64,000 nt of DNA from Lachnospiraceae bacterium (GCA_021202075.1 JAJQDT010000173.1:6572-70571); one strand, 5' to 3'; shown: positions 26,201 through 35,392, numbered from the stretch's first letter. The notes: a model not told the origin generated them from the sequence alone. Program-made: numbers and translations.

Positions 26201-27316
26201 TTATTCATAGCGCAGAAAGTTAATAGCTTCCGTCATCTCCTGATCCGTCACATCCGGCACAACGATGGCGTGGCCGATGCGTTCGAGCAGGACGAAGCGC
26301 ACGTTTCCGGCGTTCATCTTTTTGTCCTTTTTCGTGGCAGCGACAATCTCTGAGGCAGTCGGACCTTCAAAAGAAATCGGGAGGCCAAAGCCGACGTTCA
26401 TATCACGGATTTCGTAAAACTCTTCCTCCTCGATCATGCCCCGCTGCCAGGAAATATAGGCTGCAGCGACCGTGCCAAGCGCCACACATTCTCCATGAAG
26501 AAGCTCAAAATTCTTCAGCTTTTCAATCGCGTGTCCGATGGTATGACCAAAATTCAGCAGGGCGCGCTCGCCAGTCGTTTCTTTCGGATCCTTTTCTACC
26601 ACGGACTGCTTCAGTTCACAGCTTCTGGCTACCATAATCAGCAGAATGGAGAACTTGCGTTCCTCAATCTCACTCATATGGTCTATCGTCCACTCATAAT
26701 AATCCGCATCCAGGATCAGGCCGTGTTTTAACAGCTCTCCCATCCCGCTCGCGAACTGGTCGTCCGGAAGTGTATGAAGCGTCTTGATGTTAATGTAGAC
26801 AAGGGCGGGCTGATGAAATGCACCGACCATATTCTTGTAGCAGTCGAAATCAACGCCTGTTTTTCCGCCGATGCTGCTGTCAATCTGCGACAGTAAGGTC
26901 GTCGGCACCTGAAGGAAACGGATCCCGCGCAAAAATGTCGCGGCCGCAAACCCGGTCAGGTCGCCGACCACGCCGCCGCCAAGCGCCAGAAGGCAGTCAT
27001 GCCGGTCAAATCCCGCCTGAATCAGTACTTCATAAAGTTCGCGCACATGATCCAGCGTCTTGTTGGATTCCCCGGCGGGAAGAATGTAGACGGAGACGGC
27101 ACTGGAATGCTCTCCGACTACCTGCTTTACTTCGTCCAGATAAAGCGGTGCGACGTTGGAATCTGTCACAATACAGACGCGGTGACCCTTGCAGGCAAGC
27201 TCCTCCATATAGAACCCTAATTTTTTAAACGAATCCTGCAGACAGATTTTATATGGGGCATTGGCTTCCGTTCGAACGTTAAGCTCCATTCCTGTTCTGT
27301 ATTTGCCTGTGTTCAT
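26201..27316 (-). CDS. aroB: 3-dehydroquinate synthase
   Basis: 371 aa; second step of the shikimate pathway, converting DAHP to 3-dehydroquinate with NAD and zinc. The NAD loop appears as LALGGGVVGDLTGFAAATFLRG and the tail of that domain as VPTTLLSQIDSSIGGKTGVD; zinc ligands lie in GMGELLKHGL (Glu) and the two His of NFGHTIGHAIE and HGECVALG. No other aro gene is nearby, so it appears to be a stand-alone aro gene in a cell-wall and translation neighbourhood. GGGAGGAATTTGGG precedes ATG 27316. Confidence 0.97.
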   Translation of the reverse strand: MNTGKYRTGMELNVRTEANAPYKICLQDSFKKLGFYMEELACKGHRVCIVTDSNVAPLYLDEVKQVVGEHSSAVSVYILPAGESNKTLDHVRELYEVLIQAGFDRHDCLLALGGGVVGDLTGFAAATFLRGIRFLQVPTTLLSQIDSSIGGKTGVDFDCYKNMVGAFHQPALVYINIKTLHTLPDDQFASGMGELLKHGLILDADYYEWTIDHMSEIEERKFSILLIMVARSCELKQSVVEKDPKETTGERALLNFGHTIGHAIEKLKNFELLHGECVALGTVAAAYISWQRGMIEEEEFYEIRDMNVGFGLPISFEGPTASEIVAATKKDKKMNAGNVRFVLLERIGHAIVVPDVTDQEMTEAINFLRYE

Positions 27317-27432
27317 CCCAAATTCCTCCCAGACTGATTGTATTTATTCAAAGATTTCTATGAATCAAAAATTTTCCTGCATCTCCCATTCTGAATGAAC
27401 AGGCAACACGATTGTATCCTGGGTACCCTGGG

Positions 27433-28260
27433 CTATACGAATTTCTGAAGTTCTGTAAATAGTCTGCCCTTGCGGGTCGTTCCTCCCGTTCCCATATAGC
27501 GAAAGCGTCCCATACCGCGCACAGATACAATGTCATTCTCCTTCAGCGTATACGCATTGGTCGTAATCAGCCTGCCATTCACGTAGACGCTGCCGCCTTC
27601 AATCAGGGAAAGCAGACTGCTGCGGGAAGCTCCGAACGCAAGCGCCATCATCGCATCCAGACGCACAGACGCCACACTGCCGCGGATGGTCTCGGTCGCC
27701 GGTGTATAAGAAAAATCCTCCCTGTTGCATAAGGAGCATATCACCTGTGTGCGGCGTACTGTAGTCAGTTCCTGGCAGATCATATCCGAGAACTGTGCAC
27801 TGCAAAACAGATATGCCTCTGAATCAGTGACTGCGATGTCTCCTGTTTTTGACCGGTCAATGCCAAGATTCATCAGGGCGCCCAGAAAATCCCGGTGCGT
27901 CAGGGACTCTGCAAACTTCGGCGCACGCGGCTCAATATGAACGCAGTGAATCGGATATGCAATGCCGGTGGAAGAAGCAATATATGGAAGCTTGGACGGA
28001 TGGTTCTGACGCCGTCCCTCGTGATTGGCTGTATCCGTATTCCAGAGCAGTTCTTCCGGCACAAACGCAACGATCCGCCGCTCGGCTCCCTCATAACCGC
28101 CAAAAGTTTCCCCTTTGATCCAGGAAAACTTTTGCATGGTCTGATGACAAATATTCTGTTCGTTCAGATTCAGGAAATCTGTGAACGCCACGCAGCCTTT
28201 TCGGTCAGCCATATGAGCCAGATCCTGAATCCTTTTTATCAAAAGCTCGTCTTTTTCCAT
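27433..28260 (-). CDS. ylmH: YlmH-family S4-domain RNA-binding protein
   Basis: 275 aa. The N-terminal half is the YlmH domain (FTDFLNLNEQN, GGYEGAERRIVAFVPE); the C-terminal residues about 190-260 are an S4 RNA-binding domain (VASVRLDAMMALAFGASRSSLLSLIEGGSVYVNGR). Homologues in Bacillus and streptococci lie in the division cluster with sepF, as here, and a role in ribosome rescue has been reported for YlmH. Dispersed repeat R1 copy D occupies the spacer to sepF. Confidence 0.9.
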   Translation of the reverse strand: MEKDELLIKRIQDLAHMADRKGCVAFTDFLNLNEQNICHQTMQKFSWIKGETFGGYEGAERRIVAFVPEELLWNTDTANHEGRRQNHPSKLPYIASSTGIAYPIHCVHIEPRAPKFAESLTHRDFLGALMNLGIDRSKTGDIAVTDSEAYLFCSAQFSDMICQELTTVRRTQVICSLCNREDFSYTPATETIRGSVASVRLDAMMALAFGASRSSLLSLIEGGSVYVNGRLITTNAYTLKENDIVSVRGMGRFRYMGTGGTTRKGRLFTELQKFV

Positions 28261-28272
28261 CGTATTATTGTT

Positions 28273-28350
28273 AAGGAACTGTCGCGAAACTACTTTCCCG
28301 CCATTCCCCGTCTGACACGCGAATCGCAGACCATAAAAGCCTCGATGCAG
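28273..28350 (-). repeat. Dispersed repeat R1, copy D
   Basis: On the minus strand it reads CTGCATCGAGGCTTTTATGG, then TCTGCGATTCGCGTGTCAG, and ends GCGACAGTTCCTTAAC just before the ylmH start. The outer parts match copies A-C; the middle has diverged. Confidence 0.8.
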
Positions 28351-28370
28351 GAATGATTGTTTGCCATTTC

Positions 28371-28982
28371 TCAGAATGTAGTGCCAAATGACGGAACACT
28401 GTAGGCGCCGCTCATCATTTCCTGAAAATCACCGGAGATATCTACATTCGGCGGGGTGATAATGAAAATATAATTGCTTACCTTCTGGAGCTTACCATGA
28501 ATGGCATAGCAGGAACCACAGGCAAAATCGATAATGCGCTGTGCCAGTTCAAAATCGATTCCCTCCATGTTTAGAATCACTGTACACTCATCAAGCAGAG
28601 TCTCTGTCACCTCACGCGAGTCCTCAATGGACTTTGGCTTAATCACACAGACCTCCATCCCTCCGGAGCGTTTACTGGAAGTGCGCATGGGGGATATCTT
28701 ACTGCTTCCTGTCCGGGCCGTGCGGGAAGTCTTAGGCTGTTTTGGAGTCTGCGTCTGCCTGCGGGGCTCCTCCTGTACAGGTTCGTCCGCGGGCTCTGTG
28801 CGGGCGCGAGCTGCATCCTCCTCCCTGAATCTGCTCAGAATATGCTTTCTCGGACGCTCTTCCAAAGGCTCATCAAAGTCCTCTTCTTCTTCGTAGTCAT
28901 CGTAATCGTCCAGGAAGTCCTCATCCAGAACATCCTCATCATTCATTTTCATTGCATTCAGAAATTTGTCAATAACACCCAT
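28371..28982 (-). CDS. sepF: Cell division protein SepF
   Basis: 203-aa partner of FtsZ that bundles filaments and anchors them to the membrane. N-terminal membrane-binding helix MGVIDKFLNAMKM, a very acidic stretch, a Pro/Thr/Arg-rich linker, then the SepF core from about 107 (VCVIKPKSIEDSREVTETLL, GIDFELAQRIIDFACGSCYAIHG, FIITPPNVDIS). Start 28982 is chosen because the amphipathic helix must be N-terminal and GGGAGAG lies just upstream; the frame runs open to 29102. Neighbours yggS and ylmH give the usual ylm division cluster. Confidence 0.95.
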   Translation of the reverse strand: MGVIDKFLNAMKMNDEDVLDEDFLDDYDDYEEEEDFDEPLEERPRKHILSRFREEDAARARTEPADEPVQEEPRRQTQTPKQPKTSRTARTGSSKISPMRTSSKRSGGMEVCVIKPKSIEDSREVTETLLDECTVILNMEGIDFELAQRIIDFACGSCYAIHGKLQKVSNYIFIITPPNVDISGDFQEMMSGAYSVPSFGTTF

Positions 28983-29082
28983 TTTGTACTCTCCCATTTT
29001 TAGTGGTAAACTGCAAACCTCTCTCGAAATGACAGGTTCCTGCCGCACCAGTGAATATGTGAATCGTATGGAAAAATCCAGA

Positions 29083-29772
29083 TCAATGATAATTACGCGC
29101 ACCGAAAATACCGGTACCCACGCGAATCATCGTGGCGCCCTCTTCGATCGCAACCTCAAAATCTCCGGTCATCCCCATGCTGAGATGTTGGATATTCACA
29201 TTATCAATGTTTTTCTCTCTGATGTCAACAAATAATTTTTTCATGTCGCGAAAATAGATGCGATTTTCTTCCGCATTCTCCGTATAGGGGGCAATCGTCA
29301 TAAGACCTTCTACGTGAATGCCGGGTAAAACCGCAAGCTGCCGGACAAAATCCTCCGTATCCTCCGGCATAATGCCGTATTTGGATGCTTCTTTTGCCAT
29401 ATTAACCTCGGCCAGGACCGGCATACAGCGTCTGCATTTGATCGCTGCTTTGCTGATCGCCTCAGCCAGATGAATCGAATCCACGGAATGAACCATGCAG
29501 GCGCGTTCAATAATATACTTCACCTTGTTCGTCTGCAGGTGTCCAATCATATGCCAGTTCGTGTCAGATGGAAACTCCGGAAATTTTTCACGAATCTCCT
29601 GCGGATGATTTTCTCCGAAGTCACGGACTCCTGCTTCATAGATTTCCCGGACCATTTCCACGGGCTTTGTCTTGCTGACCGCGATCAGAAGCACCTCATC
29701 CCGGCTTCTGTCGGCGCGCATACAGGCTTCGGAAACGCGCGATTCTACTTCCTGTAAATTATCCTTTAACAT
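29083..29772 (-). CDS. yggS: YggS/PLPBP-family pyridoxal phosphate homeostasis protein
   Basis: 229-aa single-domain fold-type III PLP-binding protein. PLP lysine in LLIAVSKTKP at about residue 34; FGENHPQEIREK, WHMIGHLQTNKVK and LSMGMTGDFEVAIEEGATMIRVG are family signatures. It buffers PLP and affects amino-acid balance in known bacteria. Start 29772 follows AGGAAGGG by nine bases; ATG at 29781 and 29778 are alternatives, and the frame extends back to 29859 across a repetitive spacer. It forms an operon with sepF and ylmH. Confidence 0.93.
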   Translation of the reverse strand: MLKDNLQEVESRVSEACMRADRSRDEVLLIAVSKTKPVEMVREIYEAGVRDFGENHPQEIREKFPEFPSDTNWHMIGHLQTNKVKYIIERACMVHSVDSIHLAEAISKAAIKCRRCMPVLAEVNMAKEASKYGIMPEDTEDFVRQLAVLPGIHVEGLMTIAPYTENAEENRIYFRDMKKLFVDIREKNIDNVNIQHLSMGMTGDFEVAIEEGATMIRVGTGIFGARNYH

Positions 29773-29859
29773 GAGCATCATCCCTTCCTGACAACAAACA
29801 ATCAATAACAAACCTGTTAACAGCAGACTAAGCAATAGCAGGCAAAAATAGCAAACCAT

Positions 29860-31284
29860 TCAATATACAATCTGATCATCGGTCACCTGTGAGGCATCGA
29901 GCGCAATATAATCATATGCCGCCAGCCCATAGGTATTGTTGCTTTCGACAATACAGTATTCCTCATTCTGATCAATAATCGTAATCTCGCGGAAAACCGC
30001 GTAGCCTTTATTAATATTATAGACTCCGTACAGGGTTTCCATATCGTCTTCGGAGATGCGTTTCCGTGTGCTCGAATTTACAATCCGCAGATAATCGTCT
30101 GTCGAAAGCAATTCCTGATCCACCAGATAATAACCATCCGAATAGCTGTAAACCGTCGCAGTCACATATTTTACGGTAGAGGAACCATCCTCTGAAAAAC
30201 TCTCAACCAGCAGTGTGATTTCATCATCGGAGTCTTCATTTACAATCGCATAATCCTCCGGTATCTTATAAAACGAACGTGAAGCGACTGCGGAAATCGG
30301 AACCTTCAGGCCGGATTTTTTATTCATGACAAGCTCAATCTCCAGAAAGCGGTCGGTCACATAGCGAACCAGAGAATTGTCCAGCGTAATCTTCCCGAAC
30401 GACTCGTCTCCATTCGTAATGATTGTAAAGGAAGAATCAAATGTGACATTATCCTTCAGAAAACGAAACTTGATGGTGGAGGAATCCGCCAGCTCGGTCG
30501 CCAGCGTATCATCCATTGGAAAATACAATGCCCACTCCTCGCTTGTCACGAGCTTAAAAAGAGAGTCGCCGGCCTTGACCGTGTTCTGGCCGCGCAGATT
30601 TGTGGCGGAATAGCTGCTCTGGGAAAACATGGAGGAGGTCAGCTCAGATTCCAGTGTATCCTCGAACCCGTCAATCTTATACAGGACAAATCCGGAGACC
30701 GGAGCATAACAGGCGTTCCGCAGGGTTGTCCCGCCATCGGAGTTCTCGGATATCACTTCCGAAATCAAACCCTCCACGCTGGATTTCAGGTCATAGATTC
30801 TCTGAAAATTATCGGAAGAAAAATTAATGGTAAAGCTGGAAAGAATATCCTGCAGCCGCTCTTCATCATCCGCAGTCATGGAAAAATCACTGATGGACTG
30901 TACGGTCGTACTTCCGGATTCATCAATCGCGCATACTGTGCTGCCAGCGGATGCTTTTGCTCCCTCGCGCTCAAAATATCGGACACTTCCGGACTGTGAG
31001 GCTGTCACGATGGTCTCCTCACGCAGTGCAAGGGCGTCGTAACGGTAGTTGCCGGTCAAAGTTCCCTTCGTAACTTCGTATGAGGTGATGTGCGTCTGTG
31101 TCGCGTACATGACCATCATGATAATCATATAGATAAAAACCAGGCTGAACAGCAGAGTACCAATATTAAAAAAGGAATACCGCCTGTATTTTGTGATTTT
31201 ATTTCTGCGCCTGCGATTGTTCAAGAAAACCTCCTGCTTCCCTGACTGGACGGACCGCTTTCTTCGAGAGTAAGGATCCTTCAC
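29860..31284 (-). CDS. HlyD-like membrane protein of the sepF cluster
   Basis: 474-aa protein with a basic cytoplasmic head (SRRKRSVQSGK, NNRRRRNKITKYRR), one TM segment at about 40-60 (FFNIGTLLFSLVFIYMIIMM) and a large outside domain. The region around ALREETIVTASQSGSVRYFEREGAKASAG looks like the biotinyl-lipoyl fold of membrane fusion proteins. Similar proteins stand upstream of yggS-sepF in many Clostridia. No transporter gene accompanies it, so it may be a structural division or wall protein rather than an exporter adaptor; the role is unknown. Confidence 0.75.
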   Translation of the reverse strand: MKDPYSRRKRSVQSGKQEVFLNNRRRRNKITKYRRYSFFNIGTLLFSLVFIYMIIMMVMYATQTHITSYEVTKGTLTGNYRYDALALREETIVTASQSGSVRYFEREGAKASAGSTVCAIDESGSTTVQSISDFSMTADDEERLQDILSSFTINFSSDNFQRIYDLKSSVEGLISEVISENSDGGTTLRNACYAPVSGFVLYKIDGFEDTLESELTSSMFSQSSYSATNLRGQNTVKAGDSLFKLVTSEEWALYFPMDDTLATELADSSTIKFRFLKDNVTFDSSFTIITNGDESFGKITLDNSLVRYVTDRFLEIELVMNKKSGLKVPISAVASRSFYKIPEDYAIVNEDSDDEITLLVESFSEDGSSTVKYVTATVYSYSDGYYLVDQELLSTDDYLRIVNSSTRKRISEDDMETLYGVYNINKGYAVFREITIIDQNEEYCIVESNNTYGLAAYDYIALDASQVTDDQIVY

Positions 31285-31429
31285 GAAATAATACTGGTTT
31301 GATAAACAAAAACAAAATGTATTTTACCATGTTCCTCTGATGGTTACAAGCAATTTTGCATAAAAAATAAAATATCGGTTATGTTATAGGAAACGGCATT
31401 TGCCTGTTTATTGAAAGGAGAGCTATATT

Positions 31430-31639
31430 ATGAGCAAAGGGTTGGATTATACGGCAATCACTCTGGTAATCATAGGTGCGGTGAACTGGGGATTAATTGG
31501 ATTTTTCCGACTGGATCTCGTAAACCTGATATTTGGAAATATGACCTGGATCTCCAGAATCATCTATGCCATTGTGGGCCTGTCAGGTCTCTATCTGCTG
31601 AGCCTGTATGGCCGCGTCAGAGCGATGGGCGGGGAATAA
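31430..31639 (+). CDS. DUF378 small membrane protein
   Basis: 69 aa with two TM helices (about 8-28 and 43-64) and the family signature ITLVIIGAVNWGLIGFF. AAAGGAGAG lies ahead of ATG 31430. One of the very few plus-strand genes right of 23.5 kb. Function unknown. A GC-rich hairpin follows at 31654-31682. Confidence 0.9.
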   Translation: MSKGLDYTAITLVIIGAVNWGLIGFFRLDLVNLIFGNMTWISRIIYAIVGLSGLYLLSLYGRVRAMGGE

Positions 31640-31653
31640 TGGAAAAAAGGATG

Positions 31654-31682
31654 ACGCGCCCGACCTGTTCTGCCGGGCGCGT
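31654..31682. terminator. Hairpin between DUF378 and the P-loop protein gene
   Basis: Perfect 9-bp stem ACGCGCCCG / CGGGCGCGT. On the minus strand CATCCTTTTTT follows, so it probably terminates the converging P-loop gene; on the plus strand no T run follows. Confidence 0.7.
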
Positions 31683-31732
31683 AACAATCCGCTTTATCAT
31701 CTGATCAGAACCTGACGGGCAGGCCTGCAGAT

Positions 31733-32155
31733 TTATAATTCCGCAATAATATTTTCTTTAAATTTCGAATCAATGTCGCCGGACTGAAGGGAGATACTGA
31801 TGATAAAGGAAACACCGAACTTCTCTCCGATCCCGGCCAGCTTGTCCAGAATCGCATTTGCTGCAGAGGGTTCTTCTGCCTTCGCGATGGTCAGGAAGCT
31901 GTCAAGATACATCTGCTCAAGATCGTGGTCCTGTGAAATAACTCCGTAAATAAAACCAATAAATTCTTCGCTGCTGTTCAGGCCGAAGCTGGAAATATCG
32001 ATCAGCCGTACCCGATTGTTCAGCTCGTACATATGTTTTGCGCTTTTGTCCAGATAAACGACATTTCCATGCGCGGTCTTGATTTCAGTATTTGCCTTGT
32101 CAAGCAATATTTTTGTCTTACCTTTTCCCTTGTTGCCCAAAATTAACTGTATCAT
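31733..32155 (-). CDS. Small P-loop protein of unknown function
   Basis: 140 aa. MIQLILGNKGKGKTKILLDKA carries a Walker A motif (GNKGKGKT) right at the N-terminus. The rest (VVYLDKSAKHMYELNN, RLIDISSFGLNSSEEFIGFIYG, a final IISISLQSGDI) resembles proteins that are sometimes labelled twitching-motility-like in Clostridia, but no type IV pilus gene is near. Start 32155 follows AAAGGAGGA by seven bases; the frame continues to 32197 without a site. Probably a nucleotide-binding protein. Confidence 0.75.
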   Translation of the reverse strand: MIQLILGNKGKGKTKILLDKANTEIKTAHGNVVYLDKSAKHMYELNNRVRLIDISSFGLNSSEEFIGFIYGVISQDHDLEQMYLDSFLTIAKAEEPSAANAILDKLAGIGEKFGVSFIISISLQSGDIDSKFKENIIAEL

Positions 32156-32218
32156 TGGCATCTCCTCCTTTGGTGCGGATATAATTTCGTGGTTCAATTA
32201 TAGTCTATTTGGCGTGAA

Positions 32219-32330
32219 ATTACAACCCAAAATTTCGCCTGCGTTTATGCATTTATGTGCCCGAAATTTTATTTGCGTTTATGCGCTCTATACTTTCCAA
32301 ACCTCATTTTCGTTTATGCACCTGCTGCAT
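32219..32330. repeat. Degenerate repeats around CGTTTATGC
   Basis: Three units of about 31-43 bases each hold an AATTT or ATTTT piece followed by CGTTTATGC (32241, 32275 and 32311 areas). They fill the gap between the D-Ala-D-Ala carboxypeptidase and the P-loop gene, upstream of the latter. Confidence 0.5.
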
Positions 32331-32378
32331 ATCAGTCGAATACCCGGACATTTCTGCCGATGGAATATCCGGACGTTT

Positions 32379-33461
32379 TCATGAAATCAGGGAAAGCAGC
32401 TCGTTCATCTCCGGATACAGGGTCTCCTTGGATTCGGAATGCAGGATAATTGCCACATACGGGTTCCCGTAGAGATCCTTTGCCAGGAGCGCAAGACAGG
32501 CTCCCGCGTCATCTGTCGTACCAGTCTTTCCCCCGTAGACAATCACGTCGTCCGGAGCGGTGGCATCCCCAGTGAAATATTCATTGGTCGAATCCCAGGT
32601 AACCGCCACAGCATTGCCGTCCGCATCCGTGTATTCCGCGTAGAAATTTTTTCGGTTAATAATGTCGAGGAAGGTGTCATCCTTCATGGCTTCATTGAAA
32701 ATCAGATAAATATCGTACACCGTTGTATAGTGGTCGGAATCCGTCAGGCCGTGCGGGTTTGTAAAATGAGTGCCGGTCGCACCGATCGCCTCGGCCTCCT
32801 CATTCATCAATTCAACAAATGCGTCGACACTTCCGGCTACATGTTCGGCAATCACCATGGCAGCATCATTACCGGAAACCACCATCATGCCGTAGAGCAG
32901 CTGCCGGAGGGAAAGCACATCCCCTACCTTTAAATCCGCAACCGAAGAGCCTTCCTCGATATCAAGCGCCGTGGAAGTGACGGTCACCTGATCGTCCAGG
33001 TTTCCGTATTTCAGGGTGACCAGAGCGGTCATCACCTTTGTGATACTGGCCGGAGAGCGTTTGGTAAAGACATCCAGCGCATACAGGGTTTCCTGATTGT
33101 TCAGATCAAACAGTGCCGCCGAATACGACTCCAGTGAGACGGCGGATGTATTGGTATCGCCAGTCACCACGCAGAGCTCTGAAGCAAAACCATCCTCCGA
33201 CTCAAATCCATCCAGAATCGTGCCGACGCCCAGGACGGTATCCGTGCGGTTGTAGGATAAGATCAAGGTATAGTCATGGGATCGGAACGCCAGATACCAG
33301 ATGAGGAAACCGGCGCACGCAAGCACCGCAAAAAATGACACAAGAATCAGGATATTCTTCTGCTGACGCTTCTTTTTCTTTTTTTCCTGTGCGAGAAACC
33401 GGACCCATTCCCGCTCGGTATATCCGAGCTGCTTCCGTCTTTGCTCATCTGTACATTTCAC
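32379..33461 (-). CDS. D-alanyl-D-alanine carboxypeptidase (PBP5-like)
   Basis: About 360 aa. A basic cytoplasmic head, one TM anchor at about 40-60 (NILILVSFFAVLACAGFLIW), then an external serine peptidase: SPASITK with Ser139 and Lys142, SGNDAA for SxN, and GGKTGTT. It trims the terminal D-Ala from peptidoglycan stem peptides. GTG 33461 is preferred (GGAG nearby); TTG 33485 would add eight residues. It overlaps the end of mgsA by 17 bp, so the two are coupled, at the end of the rod-shape block. Confidence 0.9.
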   Translation of the reverse strand: MKCTDEQRRKQLGYTEREWVRFLAQEKKKKKRQQKNILILVSFFAVLACAGFLIWYLAFRSHDYTLILSYNRTDTVLGVGTILDGFESEDGFASELCVVTGDTNTSAVSLESYSAALFDLNNQETLYALDVFTKRSPASITKVMTALVTLKYGNLDDQVTVTSTALDIEEGSSVADLKVGDVLSLRQLLYGMMVVSGNDAAMVIAEHVAGSVDAFVELMNEEAEAIGATGTHFTNPHGLTDSDHYTTVYDIYLIFNEAMKDDTFLDIINRKNFYAEYTDADGNAVAVTWDSTNEYFTGDATAPDDVIVYGGKTGTTDDAGACLALLAKDLYGNPYVAIILHSESKETLYPEMNELLSLIS

Positions 33462-33840
33462 GCCACTCCAGATCTCCTTTTTCAAGTGATTTCAACAGCA
33501 TTTCCGCCGAAGCGATGTTTGTCGCGAGAGGGACATTGTGCGTGTCACACAGGCGGATGACCTTATTGATGTCGGGCTCATTCGGGCGTGCGCCAAGCGG
33601 GTCACGGAAGAAAATCATCAGATCGATCTGTCCCTGCTCGATCATCGCGCCGAGCTGCTCTTCTCCGCCGATCTGTCCGGCCAGAAGCTTGTGGATGTTC
33701 AGGCCGGTCGCCTCCTCAATCAGACGCCCGGTCGTACCGGTCGCATAGAGCTGATTCTTTACAAGGATGCACCGGTAAGCGATGCAAAGATTCTGCATCA
33801 GTTTCTTTTTCGCGTCGTGTGCGATAAATGCTACGTTCAT
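33445..33840 (-). CDS. mgsA: Methylglyoxal synthase
   Basis: 131 aa; converts dihydroxyacetone phosphate to methylglyoxal, a bypass that relieves phosphate limitation. Motifs: FIAHDAKKKLM, YATGTTGRLIEEATGL with the catalytic region, GGEEQLGAMI and FFRDPLGARPNEPDI. Start 33840 follows a GGGGGA site; the open frame to 33933 has no similarity. In many Clostridia mgsA follows minE-rodA, as here. Confidence 0.97.
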   Translation of the reverse strand: MNVAFIAHDAKKKLMQNLCIAYRCILVKNQLYATGTTGRLIEEATGLNIHKLLAGQIGGEEQLGAMIEQGQIDLMIFFRDPLGARPNEPDINKVIRLCDTHNVPLATNIASAEMLLKSLEKGDLEWREMYR

Positions 33841-33961
33841 GTTAAAATCCCCCTTTATTATGATGAAACATTGCTGTTCGATACCTTCTTTCAGGATAAC
33901 AGGTATAAATCCATGTAAAACCCACTTTAGCATATGAACATAGTTTCTATTTAAACCTTAA

Positions 33962-34037
33962 CTGCGTCGAGGCTTTTATGGTCTGCGATTTGCGCGTCAG
34001 GCGGTGCAAGATGCATAAGTTATTTCGTGACAGATCC
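33962..34037 (+). repeat. Dispersed repeat R1, copy B
   Basis: CTGCGTCGAGGCTTTTATGG at the left end and GTGACAGATCC at the right. Closest to copy C. It lies between mgsA and rodA in the antisense direction and ends exactly at the rodA stop codon. Confidence 0.88.
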
Positions 34038-35147
34038 TTAATACTTTCTCGACTGCAGCCCCACATTGAGGACAAACCCAATTCCGATGCAAAAGCTGAC
34101 CAGAGACGTCAGTCCATAGCTTACAAACGGAAGCGTAATTCCGGTGTTTGGCAGAAGCCCGGTCGCTACAGCGATGTTGACAAAGCTCTGAAACGATATC
34201 AGTATGCCGACACCGCCTGCAATCAGTGTTCCGGACAATGATTTCGCCCTCCTTCCGATCATCAGGCATTCAAATGCGATCAGAAATTCCAGAAGCACAA
34301 TGATGCAGCAGCCAATGAAGCCTAGCTCTTCCCCCGCTACCGCGAAAATGAAATCCGTCTGATCCTGCGAGATAAAATCTCCGTTTTTCACGGATTCCAC
34401 ATCATCATTGTCCAGCCCTTTTCCATAAAGCTGCCCGGAGGCGATGGCTTTGATGGAATTCTGCTGCTGCATGGAATCCGACGGGTATTCATCCGGGTAG
34501 AGCCACGCGTAGATACGGGTCATCTGATATTCCTGCACAATGGTCTGGTCCGGCTGCATAATCAGTCCAATAAAGATGACACCGACCGGAATACAGATAA
34601 TCAAAATCCCGGCGATGATTTTATAGCTTAAGCCCGCCATAAAAATCAGCGCGCAGAAAACAAGCGCCAGTACGATGGTTGTCGAGAGATCCGGCTCTCT
34701 GACAATCAGAAAAAGAGGAATTCCGATCAGAACCATAGAAATAAGAATGATCCGAACGGTATTGAGCGTTTCCTCGTGATCCTCAAAAAAACGGGCGAAA
34801 AATAAAATCAGCATAATCTTCGCAATATCTGACGGCTGAAAGCGAAAGCCGGCAATCGTGAGCCAGCGCGTCGCGCCGCCGCCGGAGGAGCCGAATCCGC
34901 TGAAGATTACCAGCAAAAGCAGCAGGTTCGCGCCGAGATAGATAAACCAGCCGAAATTCAGGATCCAGGTATAGTCCATCAGAGAAATCACGATCATCAG
35001 GATCATGCCAAGAATAAAGCCAAACAGCTGTCTTGACATGTAGCTCTGTTCCGCACTTCCAACCACAAGGATGCCAAGCACAGAAAGTGCCGCCACCCAT
35101 AGCACCAGTCGAAAATTATAGTCACTGAATCGGTATTGTTTTAACAT
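34038..35147 (-). CDS. rodA: Rod shape-determining SEDS glycosyltransferase RodA
   Basis: 369-aa polytopic membrane protein with about ten TM helices that polymerises lipid II during cell elongation together with a class B PBP. Signatures: FQPSDIAKIMLILFFAR, REPDLSTTIVL, SGQLYGKGLDND, TDFIFAVAGEELGFIG and LLPNTGITLPFVSYG. It overlaps minE by 26 bases and shares the block with PBP2, MreBCD and MinCDE, the whole elongation and site-selection machinery. Confidence 0.96.
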   Translation of the reverse strand: MLKQYRFSDYNFRLVLWVAALSVLGILVVGSAEQSYMSRQLFGFILGMILMIVISLMDYTWILNFGWFIYLGANLLLLLVIFSGFGSSGGGATRWLTIAGFRFQPSDIAKIMLILFFARFFEDHEETLNTVRIILISMVLIGIPLFLIVREPDLSTTIVLALVFCALIFMAGLSYKIIAGILIICIPVGVIFIGLIMQPDQTIVQEYQMTRIYAWLYPDEYPSDSMQQQNSIKAIASGQLYGKGLDNDDVESVKNGDFISQDQTDFIFAVAGEELGFIGCCIIVLLEFLIAFECLMIGRRAKSLSGTLIAGGVGILISFQSFVNIAVATGLLPNTGITLPFVSYGLTSLVSFCIGIGFVLNVGLQSRKY

Positions 35148-35376
35148 CCGATATTCCCCATTTCGTCATTCTTTTACAAAAGAAACTAATAGAAACTCCC
35201 GTGTTTTCATCTTCGGTATTGATATATTTCGCGAGCACGCCGGTCACTTCCCTTCGCATCTGATGCAAAAGCTCCGGATTGCAGTCCAACCGGTCCGCCG
35301 CTACGGCGAGCCGGGCGCGCGTCTTTGCGATTTCTCCTGACGTAAGCGGAGTTCTCCTGTGCTGGTATCTCCTCAT
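35122..35376 (-). CDS. minE: Cell division topological specificity factor MinE
   Basis: 84-aa regulator that drives MinCD oscillation. The anti-MinCD helix is GEIAKTRARLAVAADRLDCNPEL and the dimer domain follows (MRREVTGVLAKYINTEDENTGVSISF). Start 35376 has CAGGAGGCG just upstream. The N-terminus MRRYQHRRTPLTS replaces the usual hydrophobic membrane-targeting helix (FLSLF or LLDFF type) with a basic, non-amphipathic stretch. R2 copy 2 lies in its leader. Confidence 0.88.
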   Translation of the reverse strand: MRRYQHRRTPLTSGEIAKTRARLAVAADRLDCNPELLHQMRREVTGVLAKYINTEDENTGVSISFFCKRMTKWGISDVKTIPIQ

Positions 35377-35392
35377 TAACGCCTCCTGATTC

